Positions 29,137-42,536 are shown, counted from the first letter of the stretch. The stretch: 64,000 bases of DNA from Rhodopseudomonas palustris (GCF_003226555.1 NZ_QKQS01000032.1:1-64000), one strand, 5' to 3'. Numbers and translations: made by a program. The notes: generated by a model not told the origin, from the letters alone.

Positions 29137-30480
29137 TTACGTCGGCGCGGCGGCACGCCGCAGACAGACCAGCCCCCAGATCAGCAGAGCGATCAGCGCC
29201 GGCGTTGCGAGACCGATCACCCGCAGTGGTTGCCAGATTCCGCCCTCGGTGGCGATCATGCCGAACCACATCACGCCCCCCCAGGCGACCAGCGCCGGCA
29301 CCACATCGACCCGCCCCGTTCGCCGCCACGTCTCGAACTGCACCACTGCGACCAGCGGCGCCGCGAAGGCGACGTAGTTCGGTTGCGACACCGACAGCAT
29401 CACCGGGAGCGCCGCGGCCAGGATCGCGCCACCGATCAGCAGCGCTTCGGCCGGCTGCGGTTGCGGGCCATTGAGACGCCAGAACCGGCCGTGGCCGATC
29501 CACACCAGCGCGATCAGAAAGACCGCATCGAATCCGAGTTGCCCGGCGGTTGCGAAGCGCGGCAGCGTGTCGGTCGCCGGCAGGCCGCCGGCCGCGATCC
29601 GCGCCAGCATCGCGCCGATGCTGAGCATGTCGTAGGAGGTGAAGGTGATCTCGTCGGCGATCTTCGGATTCGGCACGCCGGTCATGATGCCGCTGAGATG
29701 CTCGGTCCACATCGCGCTATACAGCGTCACCACTTCGGACGGCCCCAGGCACAGCGCCGGGACCACGAACAGGAACACCGCGCTGAAGCCCAAGGTGGCG
29801 AGCACGGTGCGGAGATCGCCGCGCAGCACCGGGAAGATCAGCAGCGCCAGCGGAAACAGCTTGATGGTGAAGCCGATCGCCAGCGCGCAGGCGGCCATGT
29901 AGATCCGGCCGCGGACATACAGCACCAGAAACGCCACCATCGTCAGCAGCACCAGCGCGCTCAATTGTCCGCGCCCGAGGCCATCGCCGAAGAACGGCAA
30001 CAGCGCCAATAATGGCCCGATCCGCAACAGCCACCACCCGTTCCAGCCACCCTGATCGAGCGGCTGCGGCGCGAAGCGCTGCAATCCCTTGGCCCACAGA
30101 TCCAGCGCCGCGAGCATCGCAATCGCGCTGATTACGTACCAAACGCCGACCGAGACCGGCAGCGACAGCGCCCAGTTCGGCTTCGCGAAGCCCTCGAGCG
30201 GATAGGCGAACAGCCCCATCAGCAATGCGAAGGTAGGCGGATAGTGATAGGTCCAGCCGTGATGATCCGCGACTTGATACAACGGATATCCGGTCCACAC
30301 CGCCCAGCCGGCGCGGAAGAACACCTGAACGTCGCCGAAGCCCTGCATGGCAGAACGTCGCACGACGATCGGAAGATAGACGCACAGCGCCGCTGCAACC
30401 ACGACGATCAGCACGATTTCGTAGCGGCTGAGAGCCCGCCAGCGGGGCGCGAATTGCGGTTGCAAGGCGGGATGCTCCAA
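29137..30480 (-). CDS. Polytopic membrane protein, GT87/DUF2029-like
   Basis: A 447-residue protein with about ten to twelve hydrophobic segments. The features GFGDVQVFFRAGWAVWTGYPLY and TYHYPPTFALLMG after helix 1 are those of the DUF2029/GT87 glycosyltransferase family, which uses polyprenyl-linked sugars (for example mannosyltransferases in actinobacteria). The acidic D in GDVQ corresponds to the catalytic aspartate region of GT-C enzymes. Its role here is unknown. It is inserted in the division cluster between murB and ddl, on the same strand, 103 bp before ddl. It may share transcription with ddl. Confidence 0.8.
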   Translation of the reverse strand: MEHPALQPQFAPRWRALSRYEIVLIVVVAAALCVYLPIVVRRSAMQGFGDVQVFFRAGWAVWTGYPLYQVADHHGWTYHYPPTFALLMGLFAYPLEGFAKPNWALSLPVSVGVWYVISAIAMLAALDLWAKGLQRFAPQPLDQGGWNGWWLLRIGPLLALLPFFGDGLGRGQLSALVLLTMVAFLVLYVRGRIYMAACALAIGFTIKLFPLALLIFPVLRGDLRTVLATLGFSAVFLFVVPALCLGPSEVVTLYSAMWTEHLSGIMTGVPNPKIADEITFTSYDMLSIGAMLARIAAGGLPATDTLPRFATAGQLGFDAVFLIALVWIGHGRFWRLNGPQPQPAEALLIGGAILAAALPVMLSVSQPNYVAFAAPLVAVVQFETWRRTGRVDVVPALVAWGGVMWFGMIATEGGIWQPLRVIGLATPALIALLIWGLVCLRRAAAPT

Positions 30481-30695
30481 CTCTGTCCAGCATAGGTGTG
30501 GCAGCCGCGTCGGGCGGAACCGTGACGCGCCACCTCCGATACGCGCAGAGCAGCCAAACCCTTCGCGCCGTCCCGATGGACGATAGCGACGAAAACCGCC
30601 ATGGTTCGGCCGAAACTAGACGAATGTCGTACGCGCATTCGTGCGGCGGGCGGCGAATCTGTTTCATTGCGTTGCGCCGAAATAAAGAGAGACAA

Positions 30696-31499
30696 ATGAT
30701 TCAGGATTGGCTCGACCTCCCGCCGTTCGGCACGTTCGCGACGCTGGCACTGCTGTATTACGGCGTCGCCGCCGCGCTGGTCGCCGTGGTCTTTGCCTCG
30801 CCGCTCAGCGGATCGATCGCGAGATTCCAGGGGGTGGTCGCGCCGTTCTTTTCGTCGGTGGCGGTGTTGTTCGGCCTGCTGACCGGCTTCCTCGGCTACG
30901 ATGTCGCCGAACGGAACCGGCAGGCGACACGTGCGGTGCAGACCGAGGCCGGCGAACTGCAGAACGTCTACACCCTCAGCATCGCCGCAGCGTCGGACAT
31001 GCGCAATATTCGCATCGCGCTGAAGGACTATGTCAGTTCGGTGCTGAAGAACGAATGGCCGACGGTGAACGGCGTCGCCGCGCCAGCAACCAGCACCGCC
31101 TTCGACAAGATGCTCGGCGAAATCAGCGCGCCGGCCATCACCCGCGATTCCGGCGCGGCGGTCCACGTCGCACTGCTCAGTTCGGCGGTGAGAGTCGGCA
31201 CCGCACGGAATACCCGGATCAGCCTGTCGACCGACCGCACCAGCGATCTGAAATGGATCTCGGTGCTGATCCTCGGCGTCGTCACCCAGATCGCACTCGC
31301 GCTGGTACATCTCGACAAGCAGCGGCCGATGATCGCGGCGCTGTCGGTGTTCGCCACCGGAGCGATCGTCGCGCTCGGTCTGATCGCGCTGCAGGAAGAC
31401 CCATTCAGCGGCGTCTTCCGGGTATCACCGCTGCCGCTCGAACACGTGCTGTCGTTGCCGGATACGCCTGAACTGCCGCCCGGCCCGCCGCCGAAGTAA
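30696..31499 (+). CDS. DUF4239/bestrophin-like membrane protein
   Basis: A 267-residue protein with two N-terminal helices (ATLALLYYGVAAALVAVVFA, PFFSSVAVLFGLLTGFLGYDV), a polar middle (ERNRQATRAVQTEAGELQNVY) and two C-terminal helices (WISVLILGVVTQIALALVHL, MIAALSVFATGAIVALGLIAL). This layout matches the DUF4239 (bestrophin-like) family, whose function is not established, though channel activity has been suggested by fold. ATG 30696 follows AAGAGAG. It is the only plus-strand gene within the division cluster and converges on murB, with stops 8 bp apart. It is divergent from the GT87 gene. Confidence 0.8.
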   Translation: MIQDWLDLPPFGTFATLALLYYGVAAALVAVVFASPLSGSIARFQGVVAPFFSSVAVLFGLLTGFLGYDVAERNRQATRAVQTEAGELQNVYTLSIAAASDMRNIRIALKDYVSSVLKNEWPTVNGVAAPATSTAFDKMLGEISAPAITRDSGAAVHVALLSSAVRVGTARNTRISLSTDRTSDLKWISVLILGVVTQIALALVHLDKQRPMIAALSVFATGAIVALGLIALQEDPFSGVFRVSPLPLEHVLSLPDTPELPPGPPPK

Positions 31500-31507
31500 C
31501 AACCTGG

Positions 31508-32913
<1,406 letters not shown>

Positions 32914-32930
32914 CGGCGCCTCGTGTCGCG

Positions 32931-34337
<1,407 letters not shown>

Positions 34338-34473
34338 GGGGAGGGTCTCTATCGTTGCTGGTCATACGCGGGATTGTCCCGGGCATTCCCGATTCAAGGT
34401 CACTTCATGCAAGACGGGGATGGCCGGTACAAGTCCGGCAAATGCGCCGCTGGGACGTTTTCCTTGGCCGGAG

Positions 34474-35574
34474 CTAGACCTGGGCGACGCGGCCGACCAC
34501 GTCGGCGAGCCGCTCGGCCGCATCCAGACGGCCGATTTGGCGGGCGGACGTGGCCATTTGAGCCAATTTGGCCGGATCGGCGGCCAGCGCGGTGATCTCG
34601 GCCGCGAGCCGGTCCGGGGTAAAATCCGGTTGAACGATACGGATCGCGCCCCCGGCCGCGGTCAGCACGCCGGCATTGGCGAACTGGTCCTGGTCGAGCG
34701 CGCCCGGCAGCGGCACCAGGATGCCGGGGCGGCCGATCGCGGCGAGTTCGGCGACGGTGCCGGCCCCGGAGCGCGACACCACCAGCTGGCTCGCCGCCAG
34801 CCGCTGCGGCAGATCGGTGAAAAACGGCGCCAGCTCGCAGCTCAATTGCAGCCGGGCGTACACCGCGCGAACCCGGTCCATGTCCTCGTCCCGCACCTGC
34901 TGGGTCAGCACCAGCCGCTGTAGCAGCGCCGGGTCGAGCTTCTCCAGCGCCGGCGGCACGATATCGGCCATCACCCGGGCGCCCTGGCTGCCGCCGAACA
35001 CCAGCACCCGCAACGGGCCGCCGGCGGCCGGCGAGTCGTAGGCGACGGTCGCGGCATCGGCGACCGCTGGACGGATTGGGTTACCGGTGTTGCTGATCTT
35101 GGCCGCCAGGGCCGGCCATGCGGTCTCGTGGCCGGGAAAGCCGGTGGCGATCGCATCGACCCGCGGCGCCAGGAAGCGATTGGCGCGGCCCATTACCGCG
35201 TTCTGTTCGTGGATCAGCGTCGGCACGCGGCGCCAGGTCGCCGCCAGCAGCGGCGGCAACGTCGGATAGCCGCCGAAACCGACCACCGCAGCCGGCTTCA
35301 GCCGCCCGATCAGATTGAACGCCAGCACCGCGCCCGAGCCGAGCTTGAGCGCGGTCTTCGCCAGCGCCCATGGCGTCCTGCCCCGCACCGTTTCGCTCGG
35401 CACCACGTCGGTCATCTCGGCGGAGAACAGCCCGCTGTAGCGGGTGGCGCGATGATCGGTGACCAGGCGGACGCGATAGCCGCGCCGGATCAGCACCACG
35501 CCGAGCGCTTCGGCCGGGAACAGGTGCCCGCCGGTGCCGCCGGCGGCGAGCAGGATCAAGGGTGCATCTGTCAT
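34474..35574 (-). CDS. murG: Undecaprenyldiphospho-muramoylpentapeptide beta-N-acetylglucosaminyltransferase
   Basis: Transfers GlcNAc to lipid I, giving lipid II, at the inner face of the membrane. The 366-residue GT28 protein has the N-terminal glycine loop LAAGGTGGHLFPAEAL, the membrane-binding region PTLPPLLAAT, HEQNAVMGRANRFL, the C-terminal donor loop FGGSQGARVMAD and the acceptor segment SRSGAGTVAELAAIGRPGILVPLP. ATG 35574 gives the right N-terminus, 4 bp after the ftsW stop. murC follows after 136 bp. Confidence 0.97.
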   Translation of the reverse strand: MTDAPLILLAAGGTGGHLFPAEALGVVLIRRGYRVRLVTDHRATRYSGLFSAEMTDVVPSETVRGRTPWALAKTALKLGSGAVLAFNLIGRLKPAAVVGFGGYPTLPPLLAATWRRVPTLIHEQNAVMGRANRFLAPRVDAIATGFPGHETAWPALAAKISNTGNPIRPAVADAATVAYDSPAAGGPLRVLVFGGSQGARVMADIVPPALEKLDPALLQRLVLTQQVRDEDMDRVRAVYARLQLSCELAPFFTDLPQRLAASQLVVSRSGAGTVAELAAIGRPGILVPLPGALDQDQFANAGVLTAAGGAIRIVQPDFTPDRLAAEITALAADPAKLAQMATSARQIGRLDAAERLADVVGRVAQV

Positions 35575-35578
35575 GATC

Positions 35579-36721
35579 TCAAGCGTAGCTTCCCGCCGCC
35601 TCGATCGCATTGACCTCGGTCTTGGGCCGCTGCCGCGTCAACGCCAGCATCATGCCGACGCCGTAAGCCAGCGACACCATCGACGAGCCGCCATAGGAGA
35701 TGAACGGCAGCGTCATGCCCTTGGCCGGGATCAGTTGCAGGTTCACCGACATGTTGATCGCGGCCTGGATGCCGAACAGGATCGCCAGCCCGGAAGCGGC
35801 GAAGCGCGAGAACAGATCCTCGCTGCGATAGGCCCGCGACAGCGTCCGCAGCACGATGAAGGCGAACAGCGCCAGCAGCGCCAGGCACAGCACGATGCCG
35901 AATTCCTCGCCGGCGACCGCGAACACGAAGTCGGTGTGGCTGTCCGGCAGGCTGCGCTTGGCGATGCCCTCGCCCGGCCCGAGGCCGAACCAGCCGCCAT
36001 TGCTGAACGCCTCGCTCGCCATGTCGACCTGGAACGTGTCGCCGGAGGCCGGGTTCATGAACCGCTTGATGCGGCCGGCGACGTGCGGCACCAGCAAGTA
36101 AGCGGCGAACAAGCCGCCCGCCGCGGTGGCGCCGAGCCCGAATACCCAGATCACCCGCATGCCGGCGATGAAGAACAGCGCGCCCCACACCATGGTGATC
36201 AGCATGGTCTGGCCGAAATCCGGCTCCATCACCAGCAGCGACACCAGCGTCAGCAGCAGCATCATCGCCATCGAGGTCGCCGGCATCTCCGGCCGCCGCG
36301 CCGCTTCCGAGAACAGCCAGGCGGCGAGAATGACGAACGACGGCTTGGCGATTTCCGAGGCCTGGATGTTGACGCCGACCAGCGTGATCCAGCGCCGCGC
36401 GCCCTTCACTTCCGGCCCGATCAGCAGCGTGGCGACGATCAACGCGACCGACAGCGCGAACACGACCAGCGCCGAGCGCCGGATCTGCCGCGGCGACAAA
36501 AACGACACGCCGATCAGCACCACGATCGACGGAAACAGGAACAAGACGTGGCGGTTGAAGAAGTGGAACGGGTCGAGCCCGATCCGGGTCGCGACCGGCG
36601 GCGATGCCGCCAGCGACAGGATCACGCCCGCCAGCATCAGCGCGATCAGCGCCACCAGCAGCACGCGGTCGACGGTCCACCACCATTCGCTGAATGGGGT
36701 GCGTTGGTCACGGGAGATCAT
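35579..36721 (-). CDS. ftsW: Lipid II polymerase FtsW (SEDS)
   Basis: Septal peptidoglycan glycosyltransferase acting with FtsI. The 380-residue protein has about ten membrane helices and SEDS signatures GARRWITLVGVNIQASEIAK, LVMEPDFGQTMLI, LPDSHTDFVFAVAGEEFG and LPFISYGGSSM. The start ATG 36721 begins MISRDQRTPFSEWWWTVDR, and 35 more residues of open frame upstream are not conserved-looking. A palindromic repeat element separates it from murD, so read-through from murD passes 228 bp of non-coding sequence. Confidence 0.96.
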   Translation of the reverse strand: MISRDQRTPFSEWWWTVDRVLLVALIALMLAGVILSLAASPPVATRIGLDPFHFFNRHVLFLFPSIVVLIGVSFLSPRQIRRSALVVFALSVALIVATLLIGPEVKGARRWITLVGVNIQASEIAKPSFVILAAWLFSEAARRPEMPATSMAMMLLLTLVSLLVMEPDFGQTMLITMVWGALFFIAGMRVIWVFGLGATAAGGLFAAYLLVPHVAGRIKRFMNPASGDTFQVDMASEAFSNGGWFGLGPGEGIAKRSLPDSHTDFVFAVAGEEFGIVLCLALLALFAFIVLRTLSRAYRSEDLFSRFAASGLAILFGIQAAINMSVNLQLIPAKGMTLPFISYGGSSMVSLAYGVGMMLALTRQRPKTEVNAIEAAGSYA

Positions 36722-36852
36722 CGGCGATCCTGGGTAAACAGACCGCCCATTGGTGCGCTCGCGTGGTTGCCACGCGGTTAATGCTTTGAGGCGGAATTGA
36801 GATGTGAACGACGGACCCGTTCCCATCCCACACGCGCTGTCCCCCCTCCACT

Positions 36853-36948
36853 GTCATCCCCGCGAAGGCGGGGATCCAGTATCCAGAGCCTATCGCTTCA
36901 ATCGAAACGCCCTGGAATACTGGGTCGCCCGCCTGCGCGGGCGATGAC
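36853..36948. repeat. TCATCCCCGCG palindromic repeat between murD and ftsW
   Basis: Arms GTCATCCCCGCGAAGGCGGG (36853 on) and CGCGGGCGATGAC (ending 36948), with ATCCAGTATCCAG inverted as CTGGAATACTGGG inside. Its last base lies one base before the murD stop codon at 36950-36952. Confidence 0.85.
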
Positions 36949-36949
36949 G

Positions 36950-38362
36950 TCAGGGGATGGGGTGCACGCCGTCCAGCGCCGTCACCAGCTCACGGAACCT
37001 GGTGCCGCGGATTTCGAAATTGCGGAACTGGTCGAACGACGCGCAGGCCGGCGACAGCAGCACCACCGGTTCGGCGAGCCCCGACGCGGCGGCATCGCGC
37101 GCCGCGGCGGGCACCGCATTCTCGAGCGTCCGGCTGATTTCGTAAGGAACCCGCCCCTCCAGCGTGGCGGAGAACTCGGCCGCCGCCTCGCCGATCAGAT
37201 AGGCCTTGCGGATCCGCGGGAAATACTCGGCCAGGCTCTCGATGCCGCCGGTCTTCGGCTTGCCGCCGGCGATCCAGAAGATGTCGCCGAACGACGACAG
37301 CGCTTTGGCGGCGGCATCGGCGTTGGTCGCCTTGGAGTCGTTGACGAACAGCGTCGCGCCCTTGTCGCCCTCTTGCCGGCCGACCTGCTCCATCCGGTGC
37401 GCCAGACCGGGGAAGCTGCGCAGCCCTCGTTGCAGCACTTCGGCAGACACGCCGAGCGCCAGCACCGCCGCGGCAGCCGCCGCTGCGTTCTGGGCATTGT
37501 GCAGGCCGCGTAGCGACCCGATGCCGCCGAGTTTGGCGACCTCGGTGGAGGTGCCGCCGTCGATGCGGCGAATGGCATCGAGATCGGCGGTGATACCGGC
37601 CTCGAGCGGTCCCTGCACCGACATCCGCACCACGCGCTTGCCGGCGCGCTGGATTCGGTCTGCCGCGGCGCGGCCGAATTCATCATCGACGCCGATGATC
37701 GCAGTGCCGTCGTCCTGCACGCCGGCGACCAATCGCTCCTTCACCGCGGCGTAGTGCTCGATAGTGCCATGGCGATCGATGTGATCCTCGGTGACATTGA
37801 GCAGAATGCCGACGGTCGGATCGAGCGACGGCGTCAGGTCGATCTGATACGACGACATCTCGATCACGTGGACACGGCCGTCCTTGGGCGGCTCCAGCGA
37901 CAGGATCGCGGTGCCGATATTGCCGCCGAGCTGAATATCCCAGCCGGCCTCGCGCAGCAGATGCGCGATCAGCGCCGTCGTGGTCGACTTGCCGTTGGTG
38001 CCGGTGATGGCGACGAACGGCGCGCGCGGCGCATGCGCCTGGCGCTCGCGGCAGAACAGTTCGACGTCGCCGATCACCTCGACGCCCGCTTCCTGCGCCT
38101 TCAGCACGGTCCAATGCGGCGTCGGATGCGTCAGCGGCACGCCGGGCGTGAGCACCAGCGCGTCGAAATTGATCCACGACAGATTGCGCAGATCCGCGGT
38201 GACGAAGCCGGCCTGCGCCGCCTCGACCATGCGGTCGAGATTGTCGTCGCAGGCGATCACTTCGGCGCCGCCGGCCTTGAGCGCATGGCAGCTCGCCAGC
38301 CCCGAGCCGCCGAGCCCGAACACCGCGACCGAGCGGCCGGCGAAAGTGGTGACGGGGATCAT
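36950..38362 (-). CDS. murD: UDP-N-acetylmuramoylalanine--D-glutamate ligase
   Basis: Adds D-glutamate to UDP-MurNAc-L-Ala. The 470-residue protein has the N-terminal motif [21 protein letters not shown] loop [14 protein letters not shown] at about residues 119-132, [11 protein letters not shown], and C-terminal [13 protein letters not shown] and [12 protein letters not shown]. Length is normal. ATG 38362 is a clear start. The element at 38407 lies between it and mraY, and another repeat begins directly at its stop, so both flanks of murD have taken up palindromic elements. Confidence 0.97.
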   Translation of the reverse strand: MIPVTTFAGRSVAVFGLGGSGLASCHALKAGGAEVIACDDNLDRMVEAAQAGFVTADLRNLSWINFDALVLTPGVPLTHPTPHWTVLKAQEAGVEVIGDVELFCRERQAHAPRAPFVAITGTNGKSTTTALIAHLLREAGWDIQLGGNIGTAILSLEPPKDGRVHVIEMSSYQIDLTPSLDPTVGILLNVTEDHIDRHGTIEHYAAVKERLVAGVQDDGTAIIGVDDEFGRAAADRIQRAGKRVVRMSVQGPLEAGITADLDAIRRIDGGTSTEVAKLGGIGSLRGLHNAQNAAAAAAAVLALGVSAEVLQRGLRSFPGLAHRMEQVGRQEGDKGATLFVNDSKATNADAAAKALSSFGDIFWIAGGKPKTGGIESLAEYFPRIRKAYLIGEAAAEFSATLEGRVPYEISRTLENAVPAAARDAAASGLAEPVVLLSPACASFDQFRNFEIRGTRFRELVTALDGVHPIP

Positions 38363-38406
38363 GCCGGACTCCAGATGGGCGCGCGCGCCTTACCAACTGC
38401 ACAGCC

Positions 38407-38520
38407 GTCATCCCCGCGAAGGCGGGGATCCATATTCCCTGCGCTCTCGGTCGGAGTATGGAGCCGAATACGTTCATCCCAACCACAGGGGTTATGGGTC
38501 CCCGCCTTCGCGGGGACGAC
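38407..38520. repeat. TCATCCCCGCG palindromic repeat between mraY and murD
   Basis: GTCATCCCCGCGAAGGCGGG (38407 on) is repeated inverted as CCCCGCCTTCGCGGGGACGA (ending at about 38519). The centre contains GGTTATGGGTC in place of the usual ATACTGGGTC. Confidence 0.85.
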
Positions 38521-38546
38521 TCGTGGAGGGGTGCGCATCATTTCCC

Positions 38547-39632
38547 TCACCGCAGCTTCAGCGTCGACAGGCCGGCGAGTGCCAGCATCACCGCGATGAT
38601 CCAGAACCGGATCACGATCTGCGGCTCGGTCCAGCCCTTCTGTTCGAAGTGGTGGTGGATCGGCGCCATCTTGAACACGCGCTTGCCGGTGAGCTTGAAC
38701 GAGGCGACCTGCACGATCACCGACACCGCCTCGAGCACGAACAGGCCGCCGATCACCGCCAACACGATCTCGTGCTTCACCGCGACCGCGATCGAGCCGA
38801 GCATGCCGCCGAGCGCCAGCGAGCCGGTGTCGCCCATGAAGATCGAAGCTGGCGGCGCGTTGAACCACAGAAAGCCGAGCCCGGCCCCGAGCAGCGCGCC
38901 GCACAGCACCGACAGTTCGCCGGTGCCGGCGACGTAGTTGATCTGCAGATATTCGGCGAACACTGCATTGCCCGCGAGATAGGAGATCAGCCCGAAGCTG
39001 GCCGCGGCGATCATCACCGGCACGATCGCGAGGCCGTCGAGCCCGTCTGTCAGGTTCACCGCATTGCCGGCGCCGACCACCACGAAGGCGCCGAACGCCA
39101 CGAACGCCCAGCCGAGGTTGATCATCACTTCCTTGAAGAACGGGATCACCAGCGAGCTCGACAGCGGCGCCCGGCCGAGCCACACCAGCGCGAAGCACGC
39201 CGCGCCGGCGATGGTGAATTCGATCAGCAGCCGGGTGCGGCCGGAGATGCCGGCGTGGGTCTGCTTGGTGACCTTCATGTAGTCGTCGTAGAAGCCGACG
39301 AAGCCGAAGCCGAGCGTCACCGCCAGCACGATCCAGACATAGGGATTGAGCGGATTGGCCCACAGCACGGTGCCGACCGTCAGCCCGGACAGGATCATCA
39401 GGCCGCCCATCGTCGGCGTGCCCTTCTTGGACACCAGATGCGATTGCGGACCGTCGGTGCGGATCGGCTGGCCCTTGCCCTGCCGCAGCCGCAGATTGTC
39501 GATGATCCACGGGCCGAACATGAACACGAACAGCGCCCCGGTCACCATCGCGCCGCCGGTGCGGAAAGTGATGTAGCGGAAAACGTTGAACGCAGGAAAC
39601 GAGCTGGAGAGGTCGATCAGCCAATATAGCAT
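38547..39632 (-). CDS. mraY: Phospho-N-acetylmuramoyl-pentapeptide transferase
   Basis: Forms lipid I from UDP-MurNAc-pentapeptide and undecaprenyl phosphate. The 361-residue protein has ten membrane helices and the MraY signatures [13 protein letters not shown], the aspartates in [36 protein letters not shown] and the histidine cluster [15 protein letters not shown] 39632 gives the usual [10 protein letters not shown] start. The gap to murF is 10 bp. Confidence 0.97.
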   Translation of the reverse strand: MLYWLIDLSSSFPAFNVFRYITFRTGGAMVTGALFVFMFGPWIIDNLRLRQGKGQPIRTDGPQSHLVSKKGTPTMGGLMILSGLTVGTVLWANPLNPYVWIVLAVTLGFGFVGFYDDYMKVTKQTHAGISGRTRLLIEFTIAGAACFALVWLGRAPLSSSLVIPFFKEVMINLGWAFVAFGAFVVVGAGNAVNLTDGLDGLAIVPVMIAAASFGLISYLAGNAVFAEYLQINYVAGTGELSVLCGALLGAGLGFLWFNAPPASIFMGDTGSLALGGMLGSIAVAVKHEIVLAVIGGLFVLEAVSVIVQVASFKLTGKRVFKMAPIHHHFEQKGWTEPQIVIRFWIIAVMLALAGLSTLKLR

Positions 39633-39642
39633 TCAAGCCGCC

Positions 39643-41082
39643 TTACACCGCTGCGCCGTCGCGCGCGGCCTTGCCGGGGAAGCGCTTCTCGAGCGCGGTG
39701 ACAATCGTTTTCATGCGTGATCCGAGCGAACCCTTCACCATCACGGCGTCGCCGGCTCTGATCGCGGCGACGACCTGGGATTCGAGTCCGGCCGCATCGC
39801 CTGCATAGCCGCCTCGTTTGCCGGAGGAAAGGGCGTCCCACAGATTGCGCATCAATGGACCGCAGCAAAATACCAGATCGATACCATTGGCTCGGACCGC
39901 CGCTTCCAGCACGCGATGCAGCTCCGGTCCGGTCGGGCCGAGTTCAAGCATGTCGCCGAGGACCGCGATCCGCCGCCCCTGCGCGCCGATCTCGGCGCCG
40001 CCGAGCACGCCGAGCGCCGCCGCCATCGAGGCCGGATTGGCATTGTAGCTTTCGTCGATCAGCGTGGCTTCGCCGGAGCCGATCCACAGCGGCTTGCGCG
40101 CGCCGCGACCGGATGCGGGCTGGACCTGGGACATCGCCAAGGCGGCGAGCGCGAGATCGGCACCGGCAAGCTCCGCAGCAGCCAGCACCGCCAGCGAATT
40201 CAGTGCCATGTGCCGGCCCGGCATGCCGATTTTGTAGGTGACGTCGTGGCCGAGAATGCGGGCGTGCACCGCCGAGCAATCGGCGTGCAGCGCGACGTCG
40301 AGCAGTCGCGCATCGGCCGCAGCATTCGTGCCGAAGGTGACGATGCGCCCGACATTGGCGCGCAGCGCGTTGGCGCTGAGCCGGTCGAACATCGGGTTGT
40401 CGCGGTTGAGCACCGCGATGCCGCCGGGCTCCAGTCCCGCGAAGATCTCCGATTTGGCATCGGCAATGCCCTCGATGCCGGAGAAGAATTCCAGATGCAC
40501 CGGTTCGACCGTGGTGATGATGGCGATGTGCGGCCGCACCATCTTCACCAAGGGTTCGATCTCGCCGGCGTGGTTCATGCCGATCTCGAACACCGCGTAG
40601 TTTACACCGGCCGGACAGCGCGCCAGCGTCAACGGCACGCCCCAATGATTGTTGAACGATGCCACCGACGCATGGGTCGGGGCTTGCGCACCGAGCACAG
40701 CACGCAAGCCCTCCTTGGTCGACGTCTTGCCGACCGAGCCGGTGACCGCGATGACTTTGGCAGGCAGCCGCGAGCGCGCCGCGATGCCGAGTCGGCGCAA
40801 GCCTTCGAGCACGTCGTCGACGACGAGCAGCGGCGCGTCGGCGGCGAACTTGTCGCGCTGCGCCTTCTCGACCACGGCCAGCGCCGCGCCGGCGTTCAGC
40901 GCCGCGGCGACGAAGTCGTGGCCGTCATGCACGTCGCCCTTGATGGCGAAGTATGCGTCGCCGGGTGCGAGCGTGCGGCTGTCGATCGAGATGCCGAACA
41001 CGTCGCGCGGCAGCGTGCCGCTCGGCGCCGCGGCCATCGCCTCCGCCATCGCGTCGGAGGTCCATAGCGGTTCTGTGCTCAT
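39643..41082 (-). CDS. murF: UDP-MurNAc-tripeptide--D-alanyl-D-alanine ligase
   Basis: Adds D-Ala-D-Ala, made by Ddl, to UDP-MurNAc-tripeptide. The 479-residue protein has the N-terminal UDP-binding domain (ISIDSRTLAPGDAYFAIKGD), ATP loop IAVTGSVGKTSTKE at about residues 111-124, GMNHAGEIEPLVKMVRPH and the C-terminal substrate domain. ATG 41082 overlaps the murE stop by 4 bases (ATGA), indicating coupled translation, and mraY follows after 10 bp. Confidence 0.97.
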   Translation of the reverse strand: MSTEPLWTSDAMAEAMAAAPSGTLPRDVFGISIDSRTLAPGDAYFAIKGDVHDGHDFVAAALNAGAALAVVEKAQRDKFAADAPLLVVDDVLEGLRRLGIAARSRLPAKVIAVTGSVGKTSTKEGLRAVLGAQAPTHASVASFNNHWGVPLTLARCPAGVNYAVFEIGMNHAGEIEPLVKMVRPHIAIITTVEPVHLEFFSGIEGIADAKSEIFAGLEPGGIAVLNRDNPMFDRLSANALRANVGRIVTFGTNAAADARLLDVALHADCSAVHARILGHDVTYKIGMPGRHMALNSLAVLAAAELAGADLALAALAMSQVQPASGRGARKPLWIGSGEATLIDESYNANPASMAAALGVLGGAEIGAQGRRIAVLGDMLELGPTGPELHRVLEAAVRANGIDLVFCCGPLMRNLWDALSSGKRGGYAGDAAGLESQVVAAIRAGDAVMVKGSLGSRMKTIVTALEKRFPGKAARDGAAV

Positions 41083-42536
41083 GCGGCGCTCGCTGACAAC
41101 GCCGCGTGCGCGGCTTCGTGATCACTGAAATGCAGCACCGTGTCGCCCACGATCTGCCCGATCTCGTGTCCCTTGCCGGCGATCAGCAGCACATCGCCCG
41201 GCTGCAGTTCATCGACCGCAATGCGGATCGCCTCGGCGCGGTCGCCGATCTCGCGCGCGCCGGGCGCGGCCGCGAGAATTGCGGCGCGGATCGCAGCGGG
41301 ATCTTCACTCCGCGGATTGTCGTCGGTGACGATCACCGCATCGGCGTTCTCGGCGGCGATCGCGCCCATCAGCGGCCGCTTACCGGTGTCGCGGTCACCG
41401 CCGGCGCCGAACACCACGACCAGCCTGCGCTTCGCATAGGGCCGCAGCGCCTGCAGCGTCTTGGCGAGCGCATCGGGCTTGTGCGCGTAGTCGACGAACA
41501 CCGGGGCGCCACCCCGGGCGCCGACCAGGTCGAGCCGGCCCGGCGCGCCTTCGAGATGTTCGAGCGCGGCAAAGCTCGCCGCCGCGTCGCCGCCGGTGCC
41601 GATCACCAGACCGGCCGAGACCAGCGCATTCTCGATCTGGAATTCGCCGACCAGCGGCAGCTTGATGGTGGACCGCCGCCCCTCGTGCTCGATCGTCAGC
41701 CGCTGCGCGAAGCCGTCGACTGCGGCGTCGATCAGCTTGATGCCCGCGCCCGGATCGCCGTTGCGGCCGATCGCGATCAGCCGCAGACCGCGGGTCCGCG
41801 CCGCTTCGATCACTTGCGCCGAACAGTCATGATCGGCGGAAATCACCGCCGCGCCGCCGTCCTGCACCAGATTGCGGAACAGCCGCAGCTTGGCATCGAG
41901 ATAGTGCGCGATGGTCGGGTGATAATCCATGTGGTCGCGCGACAGGTTGGTGAAGCCGCCGGCGGCGACGCGGACGCCGTCGAGGCGGAACTGATCGAGC
42001 CCGTGCGAGGAGGCTTCCAGCGCCAGATGGGTGATCCCTTCGCGCGCGATCTCGTCGAGCGAGCGATGCAGCGCGATCGGGTCCGGCGTGGTCAGCGAGC
42101 CGTACACGCTGCGCGTCGGCGTCACCAGACCGATGGTGCCGATGCTGGCGGAGGCATGGCCGAGCCGCTGCCAGATCTGCCGGGTGAAGGCTGCGACCGA
42201 GGTCTTGCCGCTGGTGCCGGTGACCGCGGCGATCACCTCCGGCTGGCGCGGATAGAACCGTGCCGCGGCCAGCGCCAGCGCCAGGCGCGGATTGGCGAGC
42301 CGCACAAACGGCACCGCCAGCTGGCCCTCGGGCCGATGCTCGCCTGCGATCGCCACTGCACCGGCCGCAATTGCCGCCGCGACGAAGCGTGCGCCATCGG
42401 TCTTGGCGCCCGCGAGCGCGAAGAACAGATCGCCCGGTTTCACCGCGCGGCTGTCGACGGCGATCCCGCCGATGGCGAGGTCGGCCGCCGGCGCGGCGAT
42501 CTCGGCCTCGTCGCTGAAGAGGTCGCGGAGCTTCAT
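41079..42536 (-). CDS. murE: UDP-MurNAc-dipeptide--meso-diaminopimelate ligase
   Basis: Adds the third residue of the stem peptide. The 485-residue protein has ATP loop [12 protein letters not shown] at about residues 104-115 (Ser where E. coli has Asn), the carbamylated-lysine region, and the motif [10 protein letters not shown] near residue 405, whose DNPR sequence marks selectivity for meso-diaminopimelate over lysine. ATG 42536 starts [10 protein letters not shown]. It overlaps murF by 4 bases downstream and is 110 bp after ftsI. Confidence 0.97.
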   Translation of the reverse strand: MKLRDLFSDEAEIAAPAADLAIGGIAVDSRAVKPGDLFFALAGAKTDGARFVAAAIAAGAVAIAGEHRPEGQLAVPFVRLANPRLALALAAARFYPRQPEVIAAVTGTSGKTSVAAFTRQIWQRLGHASASIGTIGLVTPTRSVYGSLTTPDPIALHRSLDEIAREGITHLALEASSHGLDQFRLDGVRVAAGGFTNLSRDHMDYHPTIAHYLDAKLRLFRNLVQDGGAAVISADHDCSAQVIEAARTRGLRLIAIGRNGDPGAGIKLIDAAVDGFAQRLTIEHEGRRSTIKLPLVGEFQIENALVSAGLVIGTGGDAAASFAALEHLEGAPGRLDLVGARGGAPVFVDYAHKPDALAKTLQALRPYAKRRLVVVFGAGGDRDTGKRPLMGAIAAENADAVIVTDDNPRSEDPAAIRAAILAAAPGAREIGDRAEAIRIAVDELQPGDVLLIAGKGHEIGQIVGDTVLHFSDHEAAHAALSASAA

